Shown: one piece after another, positions 37,901-46,733 of the stretch
How the letters are laid out: the number at the start of each line of letters is the position of its first letter
Position numbering within the stretch: the stretch's first letter is position 1
NCBI GenBank assembly: GCA_965201045.1
Contig: OZ241746.1
Coordinates: 5,022,001-5,086,000 of the forward strand
Reading direction: 5' to 3'
DNA: 64,000 bases
Source: JAPORK01 sp026710285
GTDB taxonomy: Bacteria; Pseudomonadota; Gammaproteobacteria; Pseudomonadales; Endozoicomonadaceae
Position numbers and translations under genes: made by a program
Notes under the pieces: generated by a model
Told to the model about the DNA's origin: nothing
The model's database searches: none
What the model saw: only the letters and a program-made list of their open reading frames with translations

Positions 37901-40533
37901 CCTGGTATACCTACACAGCAGATAATCAGACGGCAACCATGACCACACCAGCAGGACATGTTATTTCATGGCAATATAATGAAATCGGACTGGTTGTGAG
38001 TGAAGCTGTGGATGGAAAACAAATTTCACACCTTGATTATGATCCTGTTACTGCATTACCGACCAGGAAAACGGATGTAACCGGAATCACAACCTGGCTT
38101 TACAGTGATGATGGTCAAACACAACAGTTGTCTCATGCTGGAATCAATGGTTATCCTGATTACAGTTTCAAATGGAAATATGATCAGAACAGACGAGAAA
38201 TCAGTGTAATCGGACCGGAAGGAAATCAGAGATCCACAGAATATGATGCACTTGGCAGAATAAGCTCAATCAGTTATCAGGAAGCTAATAGTCAAACAGA
38301 GAAAGTCTTCACTCCTGTTTATGATGGCTTTTCCAGAGTGATTACTGCTACATACGGCAGTGGTATGAATAGAAATATTAATTATAACGACTACGGTGCA
38401 ATAAAAACTGTCTCTGATATACTGGACGGTAACCGTTTGTCAGCATGGCAGTACGAGTATAACAAAGAAGGTGATATTACATCTCTGGTATACAGCGCAG
38501 AAAAGAATCAACAGGCTGTTCTGCATTATCAGTATGATGCCCTGAATAACCTGACAGAGATGACCTGTTCCGGATCAGCAGGGTTAACGCTATGTCCACG
38601 GAACACTGCACTACATGGCTCAGATTTAAAGGAAGCCCCCATTATTACCCGTCAAAACTACTCTTTTAATAATCTGAACCGGATGGCACAGGCAAAAGAA
38701 ACATTGTTGAGTGCTGATGGTAAAGAAACATTGAGTAAAGTTGTCAACTACAGTTATGCCGATGTGCAGACTCCTTTACGCCTGCAGAAGATAACCACAA
38801 TCTGGGACAATAAAACACCACAGACTAACACATTTACCTATGATACGCTGGGTAATATGGTGATTGATAGCACGAATAATCATATTGCTTACAATGCTTT
38901 TAATCAAATTACTTCCGTCATAAATCCGCAAGGAAAACAGACCCGCTATTTTTATGATGGCAGTGAAAGAGAAGTCAGAGAAGAGACTGCAACCGGTGAT
39001 AATCGTAATCTAATTTATAAAGGTAAAACCCTGGTCGGTGAAAAAATCGGTCACCCACAACAAAAAACGCATATGATCAGTTATCTAGGAATAGCTAAAG
39101 CGATTGATGGCGTTATTCATGATTATTATGAAGAAAATTATAGAGGTGATGTTACAGGAGTCATTACCAAAACCACAAGTGATCATTATAAGTTAAGTCA
39201 GCGCAATGTTTATAGCCCTTATGGCATGGTATGGCATACACATTCAGTCTCTTCATTGCCATGGTATCAGCAAACTTTAATGGGGTTTAATGGTGAACAG
39301 ACTGATCCTGCTACCGGCTGGCAATTCCTGGGAGCAGGTCATAGAACGTATAATCCGGATCAGCATTATTTTGTCAGTGAAGACCCGGCAGGCGATGGTT
39401 ATGCTTTTGGTAGTAACAATCCAATAATGAACACCGATCCAAGTGGTAATATGCCCGGATGGATAGGCAGTATTATGCACATAATGGGTCATGTGGGTAC
39501 ACTGGGACTGGACGTTTTACACAAGAAGTGGGCTAATATCATCGGAATTACAGCATTAACAGCACTTGCTTGTGCAGGTATAGCCGCATCTATAGTAGCC
39601 GGAGGTGAAGTGACACCTATGCTTGCAGCAGCCGCCGGTTTGACAGTCGCTGCCGGTGGAATGGCAATAGCATCAGCTGCTATTCCCACAAATAAAGGCT
39701 TAAATATTGCCAGTACAGTTGTTGGTATATTAGCTATGACCATAGACATTGCAACAGCAGGTATCTCTGTTTTTACAAAATGGAAAGGATCGATGGTTGC
39801 TGATGAAGCTGGAATAATATCAGTTAATATAGTTGGTGAAGAATTAGCAGAGATAGAAGAGGCTGACTTAGCAATTGCAAACGATACTGATTTAGCAACC
39901 ACAGACAATGCTGATATCACTGAACCTGATAACAATTCTGCTAATCCTGGTAATGTGTTCTGGCAAGCAGAACGTACACTCAACCTTTTAACTGAAAAGC
40001 TTGCTGATTTTACAGAACCGCACACAGGATATCAAATTGTAAAATTATACATAGCTGATAATGAAGCATTCAAAGCTGTATGGAATATAATAGTCAGTCT
40101 TGGGATAGGAATACAGGATAACACAAAGAATTTATTCCTGATGTTTGCACAATTAAGATCACTAAATTATCAGTACAGGACATTGCTGTGGATAGCAGAT
40201 TATCTGGATGCAAAAGAGTATGGTGTGGATGAGGCGCCTCATTTTGATGCAATAATTGCTGTTACTGAACGACAAATTTCTGGACCTCCATATTTGAATG
40301 AGTTGACCCTGCAGGAAGCAATAATTAATATGACGGAAGAAAAACAAATTTTGTTACTCCCCTCAAATAATCATCCATATTATACTTATGGTAGCCAGAT
40401 GCCTGATGATAAGTGGGAGCTAATCCATATAGACAAAAATAATAAAATCACTTCAGAGGTGCTCAATAGTGATCAGCAAGTTATTGATTTTATAAACAAT
40501 AAGAATACATACAAGCTTCTTCCCTACCGATAG
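34987..40533 (+). CDS. Rhs/YD-repeat protein, copy 7 (most divergent, polA-proximal)
   Basis: 1848 residues with the same layout. The signal peptide reads MSNNSLKINITLLFLIYLLFCYELICVALP, so Gly before the cleavage site is Val. The core motif starts with His1460 instead of Arg (DQHYFVSEDPAGDGYAFGS). The tail of 360 residues is the most divergent: NMPGWIGSIMHIMGHVGTL, a different hydrophobic region, a new acidic linker, and a C-terminal domain reading EAFKAVWNIIVSLGIGI and SNNHPYYTYG. No Shine-Dalgarno precedes the ATG at 34987, unlike every other complete copy, so expression may be weak. It may be the founder or a silent donor for gene conversion. The open frame argues against a long-dead gene. 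Confidence 0.92.
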   Translation: MSNNSLKINITLLFLIYLLFCYELICVALPLSFQNLLTKNKQTNITTSKYHTINNQKNNTSSVILKSKLKKSSLAVAQVSNGSSPWSNAVNFSKNWGTQVDPRTGTFTAYIKVGSMISNLDHGPNINLQISYNSDSVADPDTLGTGWSWNLTHFNPVTNQLSISQGKNFNLCRQANGTWWSRYHKLHDIQIDGSKDTFFTITYANGLREILNHDGFETRLEQQDGRSVHFDYVPGTHLLSNIHDDQGHKIILTRRAGFVTVTSFDSDGKPLNIVLNDLDGQLKNITLPGKDKQTMLNIHMTYQHHLLDNIIYPTGLKKRITYNCTDAMPVASSYGSQRHLCVVTQESTDPGAGQSKMVIHYSYSERNANEHNYLGFNSGLSTMPGLSTDMLFEAPTDYTYKTAQDNGLTTQIRTYNKYHLLISVKLIGDRTGHLLSATHYFFCRTDKIDGCAHTSFEDLPDTYSLPLKIVTRTWGEHTGAPALETTENSYDDLGRIISTKDTYGREKIITYCPASGNAACPAEPDKWSLTTLVQSVTTKPSEQFKTASEKPLVINNFYKKEPNITGDDYTLVLVGKVVKSGNQQLTTTRQYYNDPKNTFKYGLLKKITLTGNVSSDKTLTAVSKNYYYILSKDHSTKTTYSTVKISTDQFKRSPMVTTSLFTNQVLEVSDPENKNILHYHYDHFGRITQEDTGIGTEFAVSKRYQYKVSPQQIQLTVTASNGLQKKVLFDSTGRQLKNFSEVISATGKAEPGKWLPEKSITYDGYGRVAAEHAHYTDTSGHTQQLTKTFIYDDMGRVTAVHLPDKETVVKEYDDPDRCMVTFKYNRNQVHSAISITHSNLLDKPIKQILLPASFSPEQPVSASTLCKLKDIPSTAKVSYAVYDGFGSVIEAIDPMGKIVRKNYNALGQVTDIIDPIGDKIHNVYNLIGQVVEKWIIPVNKSGQQKKQYLLASSQYNAAGELLWKAGEDGKKTWYTYTADNQTATMTTPAGHVISWQYNEIGLVVSEAVDGKQISHLDYDPVTALPTRKTDVTGITTWLYSDDGQTQQLSHAGINGYPDYSFKWKYDQNRREISVIGPEGNQRSTEYDALGRISSISYQEANSQTEKVFTPVYDGFSRVITATYGSGMNRNINYNDYGAIKTVSDILDGNRLSAWQYEYNKEGDITSLVYSAEKNQQAVLHYQYDALNNLTEMTCSGSAGLTLCPRNTALHGSDLKEAPIITRQNYSFNNLNRMAQAKETLLSADGKETLSKVVNYSYADVQTPLRLQKITTIWDNKTPQTNTFTYDTLGNMVIDSTNNHIAYNAFNQITSVINPQGKQTRYFYDGSEREVREETATGDNRNLIYKGKTLVGEKIGHPQQKTHMISYLGIAKAIDGVIHDYYEENYRGDVTGVITKTTSDHYKLSQRNVYSPYGMVWHTHSVSSLPWYQQTLMGFNGEQTDPATGWQFLGAGHRTYNPDQHYFVSEDPAGDGYAFGSNNPIMNTDPSGNMPGWIGSIMHIMGHVGTLGLDVLHKKWANIIGITALTALACAGIAASIVAGGEVTPMLAAAAGLTVAAGGMAIASAAIPTNKGLNIASTVVGILAMTIDIATAGISVFTKWKGSMVADEAGIISVNIVGEELAEIEEADLAIANDTDLATTDNADITEPDNNSANPGNVFWQAERTLNLLTEKLADFTEPHTGYQIVKLYIADNEAFKAVWNIIVSLGIGIQDNTKNLFLMFAQLRSLNYQYRTLLWIADYLDAKEYGVDEAPHFDAIIAVTERQISGPPYLNELTLQEAIINMTEEKQILLLPSNNHPYYTYGSQMPDDKWELIHIDKNNKITSEVLNSDQQVIDFINNKNTYKLLPYR

Positions 40534-40874
40534 TTTTATTAATTAAAAAATAAAATAGATCTGCCAATGTGATTTTTGTTTTATCCAAAAACTGATTTTA
40601 CGCTGATTACCCTAGGATAAAATAAATCGACAGAAGAGATTCATCCTTATTTTAATGACTAAAGTTAATCCGGAGGTTAAACAGTTAATGGAACAGCCTG
40701 TGACTCCGAGGAGCGGGAATGACCTGAAGGAGAAAAAATGACGGTATATTTGTCAAAATAATAGTTTCTTTATCTGTTTTTTTACAATCATACCGCCATG
40801 AAACATAGTCTGTTATACCAGAAATCTCCGTATTGGTCTATTTTGATTAAATTGCATTTTTCAGGACCAAATAA
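40534..40874. other. Array-polA junction, with a foreign-looking fragment
   Basis: 341 bases with no convincing gene. The first part (TAGTTTTATTA, then AGATCTG) matches the post-stop segment of the other spacers. After about 40565 the sequence is unrelated to them, and the usual hairpin is absent. A different hairpin pairs TTTTATCC (40579-40586) with GGATAAAA (40615-40622). A more G+C-rich piece holds a 28-codon open frame (40655-40741) whose TGA overlaps a GGAG-led ATG at 40738, like the junction of two overlapping genes. It may be a remnant of a lost insertion. Confidence 0.6.
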
Positions 40875-43616
40875 CTAATGGGCCTCATCCCAGTTGTTTC
40901 CGATGCCTATATCAACAATTAGCGGAACATCCAGTTTTAGTGCACCTGACATTATCTGACTGATACCTTGACAGAAATCCTCTACTTGTGAAGCTTCTGC
41001 TTCAAAAACCAGTTCATCGTGGACCTGCATAATCATACAGGCATCTGCTCGTTCTTCCTGAATCCATGCATCCATATTGATCATTGCCAGTTTGATAATA
41101 TCAGCTGCACTGCCCTGCATAGGAGCATTAATGGCAGCCCTCTCTGCCGCCTGACGGCGTATCGCATTGTTACTTTTAATGTCATTAAGGTAGAGTCTGC
41201 GACCGCACAATGTTTCTACATAACCTTTACTGCGTGCATTTTCTTTGATCTCATCCATATAACGCTTTACACCCGGGTAACGCTGAAAATAAACATCAAT
41301 ATATTCCTGTGCACAAGGACGCGATATACCTAACTGTTTTGCCAGCCCAAAGGCAGACATACCATAAATCAGACCAAAGTTAATGGCTTTAGCGCTGCGT
41401 CGCTGTTCTTTAGTCACCGCATCAGGAGATACACTAAAAATTTCTGCAGCCGTAGCACTGTGGATGTCCAGATCTTTTGCAAAAGCTTCCAGCAGCCCTT
41501 CATCCTGAGAAAGGTGTGCCATAATTCTGAGTTCAATTTGAGAGTAATCGGCAGCAATCAGACGATAGCCCTGTGGGGCAATAAACGCTTGTCTTACCCT
41601 TCTGCCTTCAGGGGTTCGCACCGGGATATTTTGTAAATTAGGATCAGTAGAAGAAAGCCGTCCAGTAGTGGTTATCGCCTGATGATAAGATGTGTGCAAC
41701 CGTCCGGTATCTGGATTAACCATTTTTGGTAGTTTGTCAGTATAGGTGGTACACAGCTTATTTAAACGACGAAATTCAAGTAATCGTTTAGGCAGAGGAT
41801 AATCTAATGCCAGCTCTTCCAGCACTTCTTCCGCCGTTGAAGGCTGCCCCTTTGGGGTTTTTTTGCGAACCGGAAGCCCCTGCTTTTCAAACAGAATAGT
41901 TTGTAACTGTTTGGTAGAGTTTACATTAAATTCTTCCCCTGCCAGCTGATGAATAGTCTGTTCCAGTTTATGCATATGCTCCTTTAGTTCCTGCGTTTGC
42001 TGTGCCAGCTGCTTTGTGTCAATCAATGCACCCATTTGTTCTATCGAAGACAGCACATTGATTAGTGGTTTTTCAATGCTTTCATACACACCAGCAAGCT
42101 TTTTGTCTGCCTGCAGTTTTGGCCATAAGGTTTGATGCAGCCGCAGTGTAATATCAGCATCTTCAGCTGCATAAGGTGCTGCCTGGGCAATGTCAATCTG
42201 GTTAAATGTCTGTTGTTTTGCGCCCTTTCCAGCCACATCTTCATATTTGACAGTATTTGTATCCAGGTAATAACGTGCCAGTGAATCCATATCATGCCGT
42301 GTCGCCGTTGCATTTAAGACATAAGATTCAAGCATGGTATCAAAAGCAATGCCCTGTAAGTTAATGCTGTAGCGGGCTAACACGTTTTTATCGTACTTTA
42401 AATGCTGTCCTGCTTTAGGCAGATGTGGATCTTCCAGCAATGGCTTTAACTGCTCCAGCACCCACGCTCTGTCAAGTTGTTCAGGTGCTTCCGGATAATC
42501 ATGTCCCAGAGGAATGTAAGCCGCATGTTTTGCATTAACTGCAAAAGAAACACCAACCAATTCTGCCTGCATGTAGTTAAGGCTGGTCGTTTCTGTATCA
42601 AAGGAAAAATAAGCAGCGGATCTGAGTCGCTCAATCCAGGTGAGTAATGCTGCTTTATCGGTAATGGTTTCATAAACAACCGCAGGTGCTGTGGGTTGAT
42701 CTTCTGAATCTGTCACATCAGGTGTTTTTTCCAACACTTTAATCCAGCTGCGAAACTCCAGTTTTTTATACCAGTTAAGTAGCTGGTCATTGTCCGGGTC
42801 GGTTTTTTTCAGCATTTCTGCTGTAATATTAAGCGCCAGCTGTGTGCGGATTGTCGCTAAATCATAAGACAAAAAAGCTTGTTCACGGAAGGTTTGTAAT
42901 CGTTCAGCCAGAGAAGCAGCACCCCGAATCTTTAGCTTTGCAACAGCGTCAATATTGTTATAAATTGCATCAAGTCCGCCAATGGCTTGCAGCAGTGCCT
43001 GTGCCGTTTTTTCACCTACTTTGGGTACACCGGGAATGTTGTCTGATTTATCTCCCTGTAATGCCAGTAAATCAATGATTAACTCAGGCGGAACACCAAA
43101 CTTCTCTTCTACACCTGCCCTGTTCAGGTGTTTATTTTTCATGGTATCGATAAGCGTAATGTGATCACTTACCAGTTGAGCCATATCTTTATCACCGGTG
43201 GAAATCAGTACAGATTTTCCTGTATTGGTTAACATTATCGCTAGTGTTCCGATGACATCATCCGCTTCAACACCTTCATGCATAATCAGCGGCAGTCCCA
43301 TTAATTTGATAATGCTGTGCAAAGGTTCAATCTGACAGCGTAAATCATCAGGCATAGGTGGACGATTGGCTTTGTATTCAGGATAAATATCATTTCTGAA
43401 ACTTTTTCCTTTGGCATCAAAAACGGTCACAACATTGCTTTGCGGATAATCTTCCATCAGCTTACGTATCATGCTGATAACACCACGAACCACCCAAGTT
43501 GGTTCTCCTGTTGAGGTAGACAGCGGTGGCAACGCATGAAAAGCCCGGTAAAGGTAAGAGGAACCATCGACCAGAATATATTCCGGATGAACGTCCGGTG
43601 TGCCTTGTGTTGACAT
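40875..43616 (-). CDS. polA: DNA polymerase I
   Basis: 913 residues from ATG 43616, which follows AAGGG. The frame could open at TTG 43649, but the added MWLFLYKGNSL is unlike PolA. Three domains are complete. The 5'-3' exonuclease begins YILVDGSSYLYRAFHALPPL. The 3'-5' proofreading domain keeps DTET, GQHLKYDKN and YAAEDADITL, so proofreading should be active. The polymerase domain has motif A DYSQIELRIMAHLS, motif B RRSAKAINFGLIYG and motif C QVHDELVFE. It performs gap filling and Okazaki-fragment processing in replication and repair. Its 3' end faces the Rhs array, and its last 20 codons are the source of the six relics. No obvious terminator follows it. Confidence 0.97.
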   Translation of the reverse strand: MSTQGTPDVHPEYILVDGSSYLYRAFHALPPLSTSTGEPTWVVRGVISMIRKLMEDYPQSNVVTVFDAKGKSFRNDIYPEYKANRPPMPDDLRCQIEPLHSIIKLMGLPLIMHEGVEADDVIGTLAIMLTNTGKSVLISTGDKDMAQLVSDHITLIDTMKNKHLNRAGVEEKFGVPPELIIDLLALQGDKSDNIPGVPKVGEKTAQALLQAIGGLDAIYNNIDAVAKLKIRGAASLAERLQTFREQAFLSYDLATIRTQLALNITAEMLKKTDPDNDQLLNWYKKLEFRSWIKVLEKTPDVTDSEDQPTAPAVVYETITDKAALLTWIERLRSAAYFSFDTETTSLNYMQAELVGVSFAVNAKHAAYIPLGHDYPEAPEQLDRAWVLEQLKPLLEDPHLPKAGQHLKYDKNVLARYSINLQGIAFDTMLESYVLNATATRHDMDSLARYYLDTNTVKYEDVAGKGAKQQTFNQIDIAQAAPYAAEDADITLRLHQTLWPKLQADKKLAGVYESIEKPLINVLSSIEQMGALIDTKQLAQQTQELKEHMHKLEQTIHQLAGEEFNVNSTKQLQTILFEKQGLPVRKKTPKGQPSTAEEVLEELALDYPLPKRLLEFRRLNKLCTTYTDKLPKMVNPDTGRLHTSYHQAITTTGRLSSTDPNLQNIPVRTPEGRRVRQAFIAPQGYRLIAADYSQIELRIMAHLSQDEGLLEAFAKDLDIHSATAAEIFSVSPDAVTKEQRRSAKAINFGLIYGMSAFGLAKQLGISRPCAQEYIDVYFQRYPGVKRYMDEIKENARSKGYVETLCGRRLYLNDIKSNNAIRRQAAERAAINAPMQGSAADIIKLAMINMDAWIQEERADACMIMQVHDELVFEAEASQVEDFCQGISQIMSGALKLDVPLIVDIGIGNNWDEAH

Positions 43617-43776
43617 TAAACTATTGCCCTTATATAAAAAAAGCCACAATCGCCGAAACCCATCTGTATATCAGCGAACACAGAAATATAGTTTAACGGA
43701 TAGAAAAGGCAATTGCATGCTTGCCGATAATTTTATTAATTCACCACTGTATCAGTAAACATAACCGGATCAGATT

Positions 43777-44754
43777 ATGCATGATAAAAACTACTCAGAG
43801 TATACAGATTTTGATTATATTATGAAATTGTGTACAAAGTGTACGCAATCTCCTTATCATAAACAAGCTTCTTCTGCTGTACCAGATTACTGGCAAACAA
43901 AGGAAGGAAAAATTTTGTGGTTACAACCTGAAAATGCTAAAAATGAACCTGATATTGGCAAAACCAACGTAAGACTGGCTACTGCGGAAGAATTGCTCAC
44001 CCATCCCGAAGTGCGTAAAGGAGCTATTGCGCTGGTCAGTCAGATAGAACAGTATCAGCAGCAACTTAACGCAAGAGACACTACATTTTTAGACAAAAAA
44101 CGTGCGCGCTGGGCTCCAAGCATCTCCAATTATGCGCAGACAGATGAATTACAGTTTGGGCAAACACTGGAACAGTTTCTGGCACAATACCAGCATACTA
44201 TGCCGGTTATACACGGACTGAAGAACAGATTTAAAAACTGGTGTTTTCCACTGTGTCTGGCTATTGAAGAAAAAGCGTTAGGGATAACCAAAAAACGGTG
44301 GCTGTTACCAACGATGTCAATACAGAACTTTAAAGAACGCTTTAATTGTATGATGGAACGACGTATTGCACTGCTTAACCGTCAGCTTGAACGTACACAA
44401 AACTCAACTATTGGTTTTATTCCTCTGGTTTTAGAGTCAGACTGTACACCAAAACTGATTGCGAAAAAGATTTCTCTGCTCAATGAGATAGAAAAGCAGA
44501 GCATGGCGAATCTGATAGAAAACGAAGTGGAACATTTTGCCAGCCGTATCGCAAAAACACCCTACCATGTAGTCAAACAGATTCAGCCATTACTACAGAT
44601 GGTCTCCCTGTGGCATACACTCTGGCCCGGAAAAGAAGATGAAATTAAAAAGCAGGTTATTCTGCGCCTTCAGGCAATCAGAATTCATCCTGGTCTAGTT
44701 AATAATCAGCCAAGAGTAGAGGGCGTACTAAGAAAAGCAGAAGCATTATTATAA
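43777..44754 (+). CDS. Uncharacterised soluble protein (325 aa)
   Basis: Not recognised. It is transcribed divergently from polA across a 160-base gap. There is no signal peptide or membrane segment. The N-terminus has a KLCTKC cysteine pair. The rest is charged and probably mainly helical (LVSQIEQYQQQLNARDTTFLDKK, IENEVEHFASRIAK). The start at 43777 has no strong ribosome site; Met22 is an alternative, so the first 21 residues are uncertain. The length, the clean frame and residue composition typical of protein support a real gene. It could be an accessory or host-interaction factor, but nothing in the sequence shows that. Confidence 0.7.
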   Translation: MHDKNYSEYTDFDYIMKLCTKCTQSPYHKQASSAVPDYWQTKEGKILWLQPENAKNEPDIGKTNVRLATAEELLTHPEVRKGAIALVSQIEQYQQQLNARDTTFLDKKRARWAPSISNYAQTDELQFGQTLEQFLAQYQHTMPVIHGLKNRFKNWCFPLCLAIEEKALGITKKRWLLPTMSIQNFKERFNCMMERRIALLNRQLERTQNSTIGFIPLVLESDCTPKLIAKKISLLNEIEKQSMANLIENEVEHFASRIAKTPYHVVKQIQPLLQMVSLWHTLWPGKEDEIKKQVILRLQAIRIHPGLVNNQPRVEGVLRKAEALL

Positions 44755-44980
44755 CTTGTTGTTTTTATCGCAACAGATTTACAAAAATGAAGAAAAATTA
44801 ATATAAGACAGACAAAAATAAAGTGTACTTTTTAATATTCATGTGCCAGACTTCTCGTTGTTAATTATTTTAGGTTGTTCTGTATTACATATAGCGTAAA
44901 ATAATAAGACAAAGTAGCAGTAAAATTATATTGCCTGAACATACAAAAAATTAATCTAATAAATATAATGTGTGTGTTGT

Positions 44981-46384
44981 ATGCTTAAAATAATAAAATG
45001 GTCTGTTACCTTTTGCATAACAGTAGTACTACTCATCGGTGAAACAGCACAGGCTATGCCCCCTCCTAAAAAGAAAAAAAGAGTTACAACACCAAACAAA
45101 CCGATTACCACCCGATCAGTTACAATACACCAGAAGGCAGCTGCGTCTGCTTACGGGAATGAACCTTCCATACAAGAACGTGTTGTTGCTAAAGTAGATC
45201 CACTGGCACAGAAATTAGATTATAGTGATTTTAACTGGGGGATGTTATATCCTTTTTATAATGAATCTATGAGTAATGTAGCATTTCTGAAAGCCACACA
45301 GCATGAGGGGTATGATAATATTCCGGCTATAGCACAAGCACTATCAGACAGTAAAGATTACCCACAAGCAACAACTGCTGAAATAAAATTTGATATCTAT
45401 TTGAGTTTAGCCACGTTAAGAGGGCTTTGCGCTAAACATAGATGGTATAATTTAAACGGATATAAAAATGTTATTAAAAAAATTTTTAACGCAGGGTTCC
45501 GTAAAACCAGGATAGATTATCCGAAAACAGAGCCTGTTGATATGAGCAAATTTCACACTGAACTCCAATATTTTATTTATGATCCTGGCGTACAAAGCAT
45601 TCGACTGAATAACACTGCATTAGAACTTGTTTCAGTGATTAATGAGTATGTCCATCCTAAAAATAATGATGTGGATCAAAAACTTGCTCTGTTGGGTACG
45701 CAAAATTTTACATTTGCACAATTACTGCAATATTATCCTGACGAAGAAGAAGATATCTTTGTGTTTTTGGTAAGCTATCCGTTGGAAACTGCTAAATTTG
45801 AAGGACCTGATCGTAGTATAAAGTATTTACGGACTGAAACAGAATTAAAATACAAAACGGCTCAATTCTTTAACAAATTATGGGATACAAGTTATAACCA
45901 TGAACATTTAGCAAAATTAGCCAACACTGCATTTAAATATAATCCACTGGCATATGCTGCGCAGACACTAAAAAAAAATTTGACATCACCAGAAACCAGA
46001 TCTGTTTTTACACACTCTAAATCGACAGAAATACCAGTAAGCTCAACTATTTCAGAAAAGATATATGATGTTTTAATTAGTCACTCTGAAGCGATTATAT
46101 CAGCTTTTCCCATTGATAACGATGAATTTAAATCTGCACTCACAGATAACAAAATAATAGATTTCGATGAATTACAGGAGATTGAGGCACACACAACCAA
46201 AGAGAATAAAAGTAGACAGTTAATGGATATCATGAAGAGAAAATTACTGATGAGAAATGAAAAAAAATTTATCCACTTTTTAAAATTTATAAAAAACTTT
46301 CAATTTAAACGCTTGAGCTTAAGAGCAGAAAAACTATATCAAGCTTTAAAAACAGAAGGCATAATTATTAATCTTTCGTCGTGA
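44981..46384 (+). CDS. Uncharacterised exported protein (467 aa)
   Basis: Not recognised. The ATG at 44981 gives a typical Sec signal peptide (MLKIIKWSVTFCITVVLLIG, likely cleavage after TAQA). The open frame extends to a GTG at 44972, which would only add three residues. The mature protein begins MPPPKKKKRV, a very basic Pro/Lys stretch, and continues as a mostly soluble, probably helical protein with few Cys. Upstream is a 226-base AT-rich gap without visible signals. It lies in a run of exported unknowns, consistent with a periplasmic or secreted role; the actual function is unknown. Confidence 0.7.
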   Translation: MLKIIKWSVTFCITVVLLIGETAQAMPPPKKKKRVTTPNKPITTRSVTIHQKAAASAYGNEPSIQERVVAKVDPLAQKLDYSDFNWGMLYPFYNESMSNVAFLKATQHEGYDNIPAIAQALSDSKDYPQATTAEIKFDIYLSLATLRGLCAKHRWYNLNGYKNVIKKIFNAGFRKTRIDYPKTEPVDMSKFHTELQYFIYDPGVQSIRLNNTALELVSVINEYVHPKNNDVDQKLALLGTQNFTFAQLLQYYPDEEEDIFVFLVSYPLETAKFEGPDRSIKYLRTETELKYKTAQFFNKLWDTSYNHEHLAKLANTAFKYNPLAYAAQTLKKNLTSPETRSVFTHSKSTEIPVSSTISEKIYDVLISHSEAIISAFPIDNDEFKSALTDNKIIDFDELQEIEAHTTKENKSRQLMDIMKRKLLMRNEKKFIHFLKFIKNFQFKRLSLRAEKLYQALKTEGIIINLSS

Positions 46385-46733
46385 TTTATATAAGTGACAT
46401 TGATTTAGTAATAAACTTTTCCTTTAAAACATAATCTACAATAAATACTCTTTAAAAACACTTTCTGTTATCAAATAGTCACTATGTTGCGTTAAAAGAG
46501 TAATTACAGATAAAAAAATTAACTTTATCTCATATCTAAATTATTCATTTGTAAAAAAAATCATTAAAACATAATTATCGTATATTAAATAATCAATAAT
46601 ACCCATTCAACTTCAAAACATTTAATTTTAATTTTTCATAATCCTTCAATAACCACGCATTATGATAAATTTAACTCAATATTTTCAGGTTGAATAAGTA
46701 TAAAACACTTAAACTAAAAATGAGAATTTAAAC
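46385..46733. other. AT-rich gap with dispersed repeat
   Basis: 349 bases, very AT-rich. It holds one copy of a 60-base dispersed repeat (46605-46664); otherwise I see no gene or clear terminator. Confidence 0.6.
46605..46664 (+). repeat. Dispersed 60-bp repeat, copy a
   Basis: Begins ATTCAACTTCAA and aligns without gaps to 49561-49620, about 44 of 60 bases by hand count. No inverted-repeat ends are obvious. It could be a short intergenic repeat family or the end of an insertion sequence. Confidence 0.6.

Larger units (their letters stand above)
1..40934 (+). repeat. Tandem array of seven Rhs-gene units bounded by polA-tail repeats
   Basis: Seven paralogous Rhs genes lie head to tail. In the spacers, six degenerate copies of the polA 3' end occur in the same orientation at 4269, 10272, 16284, 22175, 28406 and 34630, and the functional polA end at 40875 is the seventh. 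Successive distances are about 6003, 6012, 5891, 6231, 6224 and 6245 bases. Units 5 and 6 share a unique extra spacer element, and units 2 and 3 share private coding variants, so the array grew by tandem duplication. It continues beyond the left window edge, since the first gene has no 5' end here. The mechanism (unequal crossing-over or repeated insertion at polA) is inference. Confidence 0.93.

Noticed and set aside
1..40533. Complete insecticidal Tc toxin complex
   Set aside because: There is no TcA-like or TcB-like partner. The genes are stand-alone Rhs/YD proteins with their own signal peptides.
40655..40741. 28-codon ORF near polA as a gene
   Set aside because: It has no ribosome site and is too short to recognise; kept only as a possible remnant.
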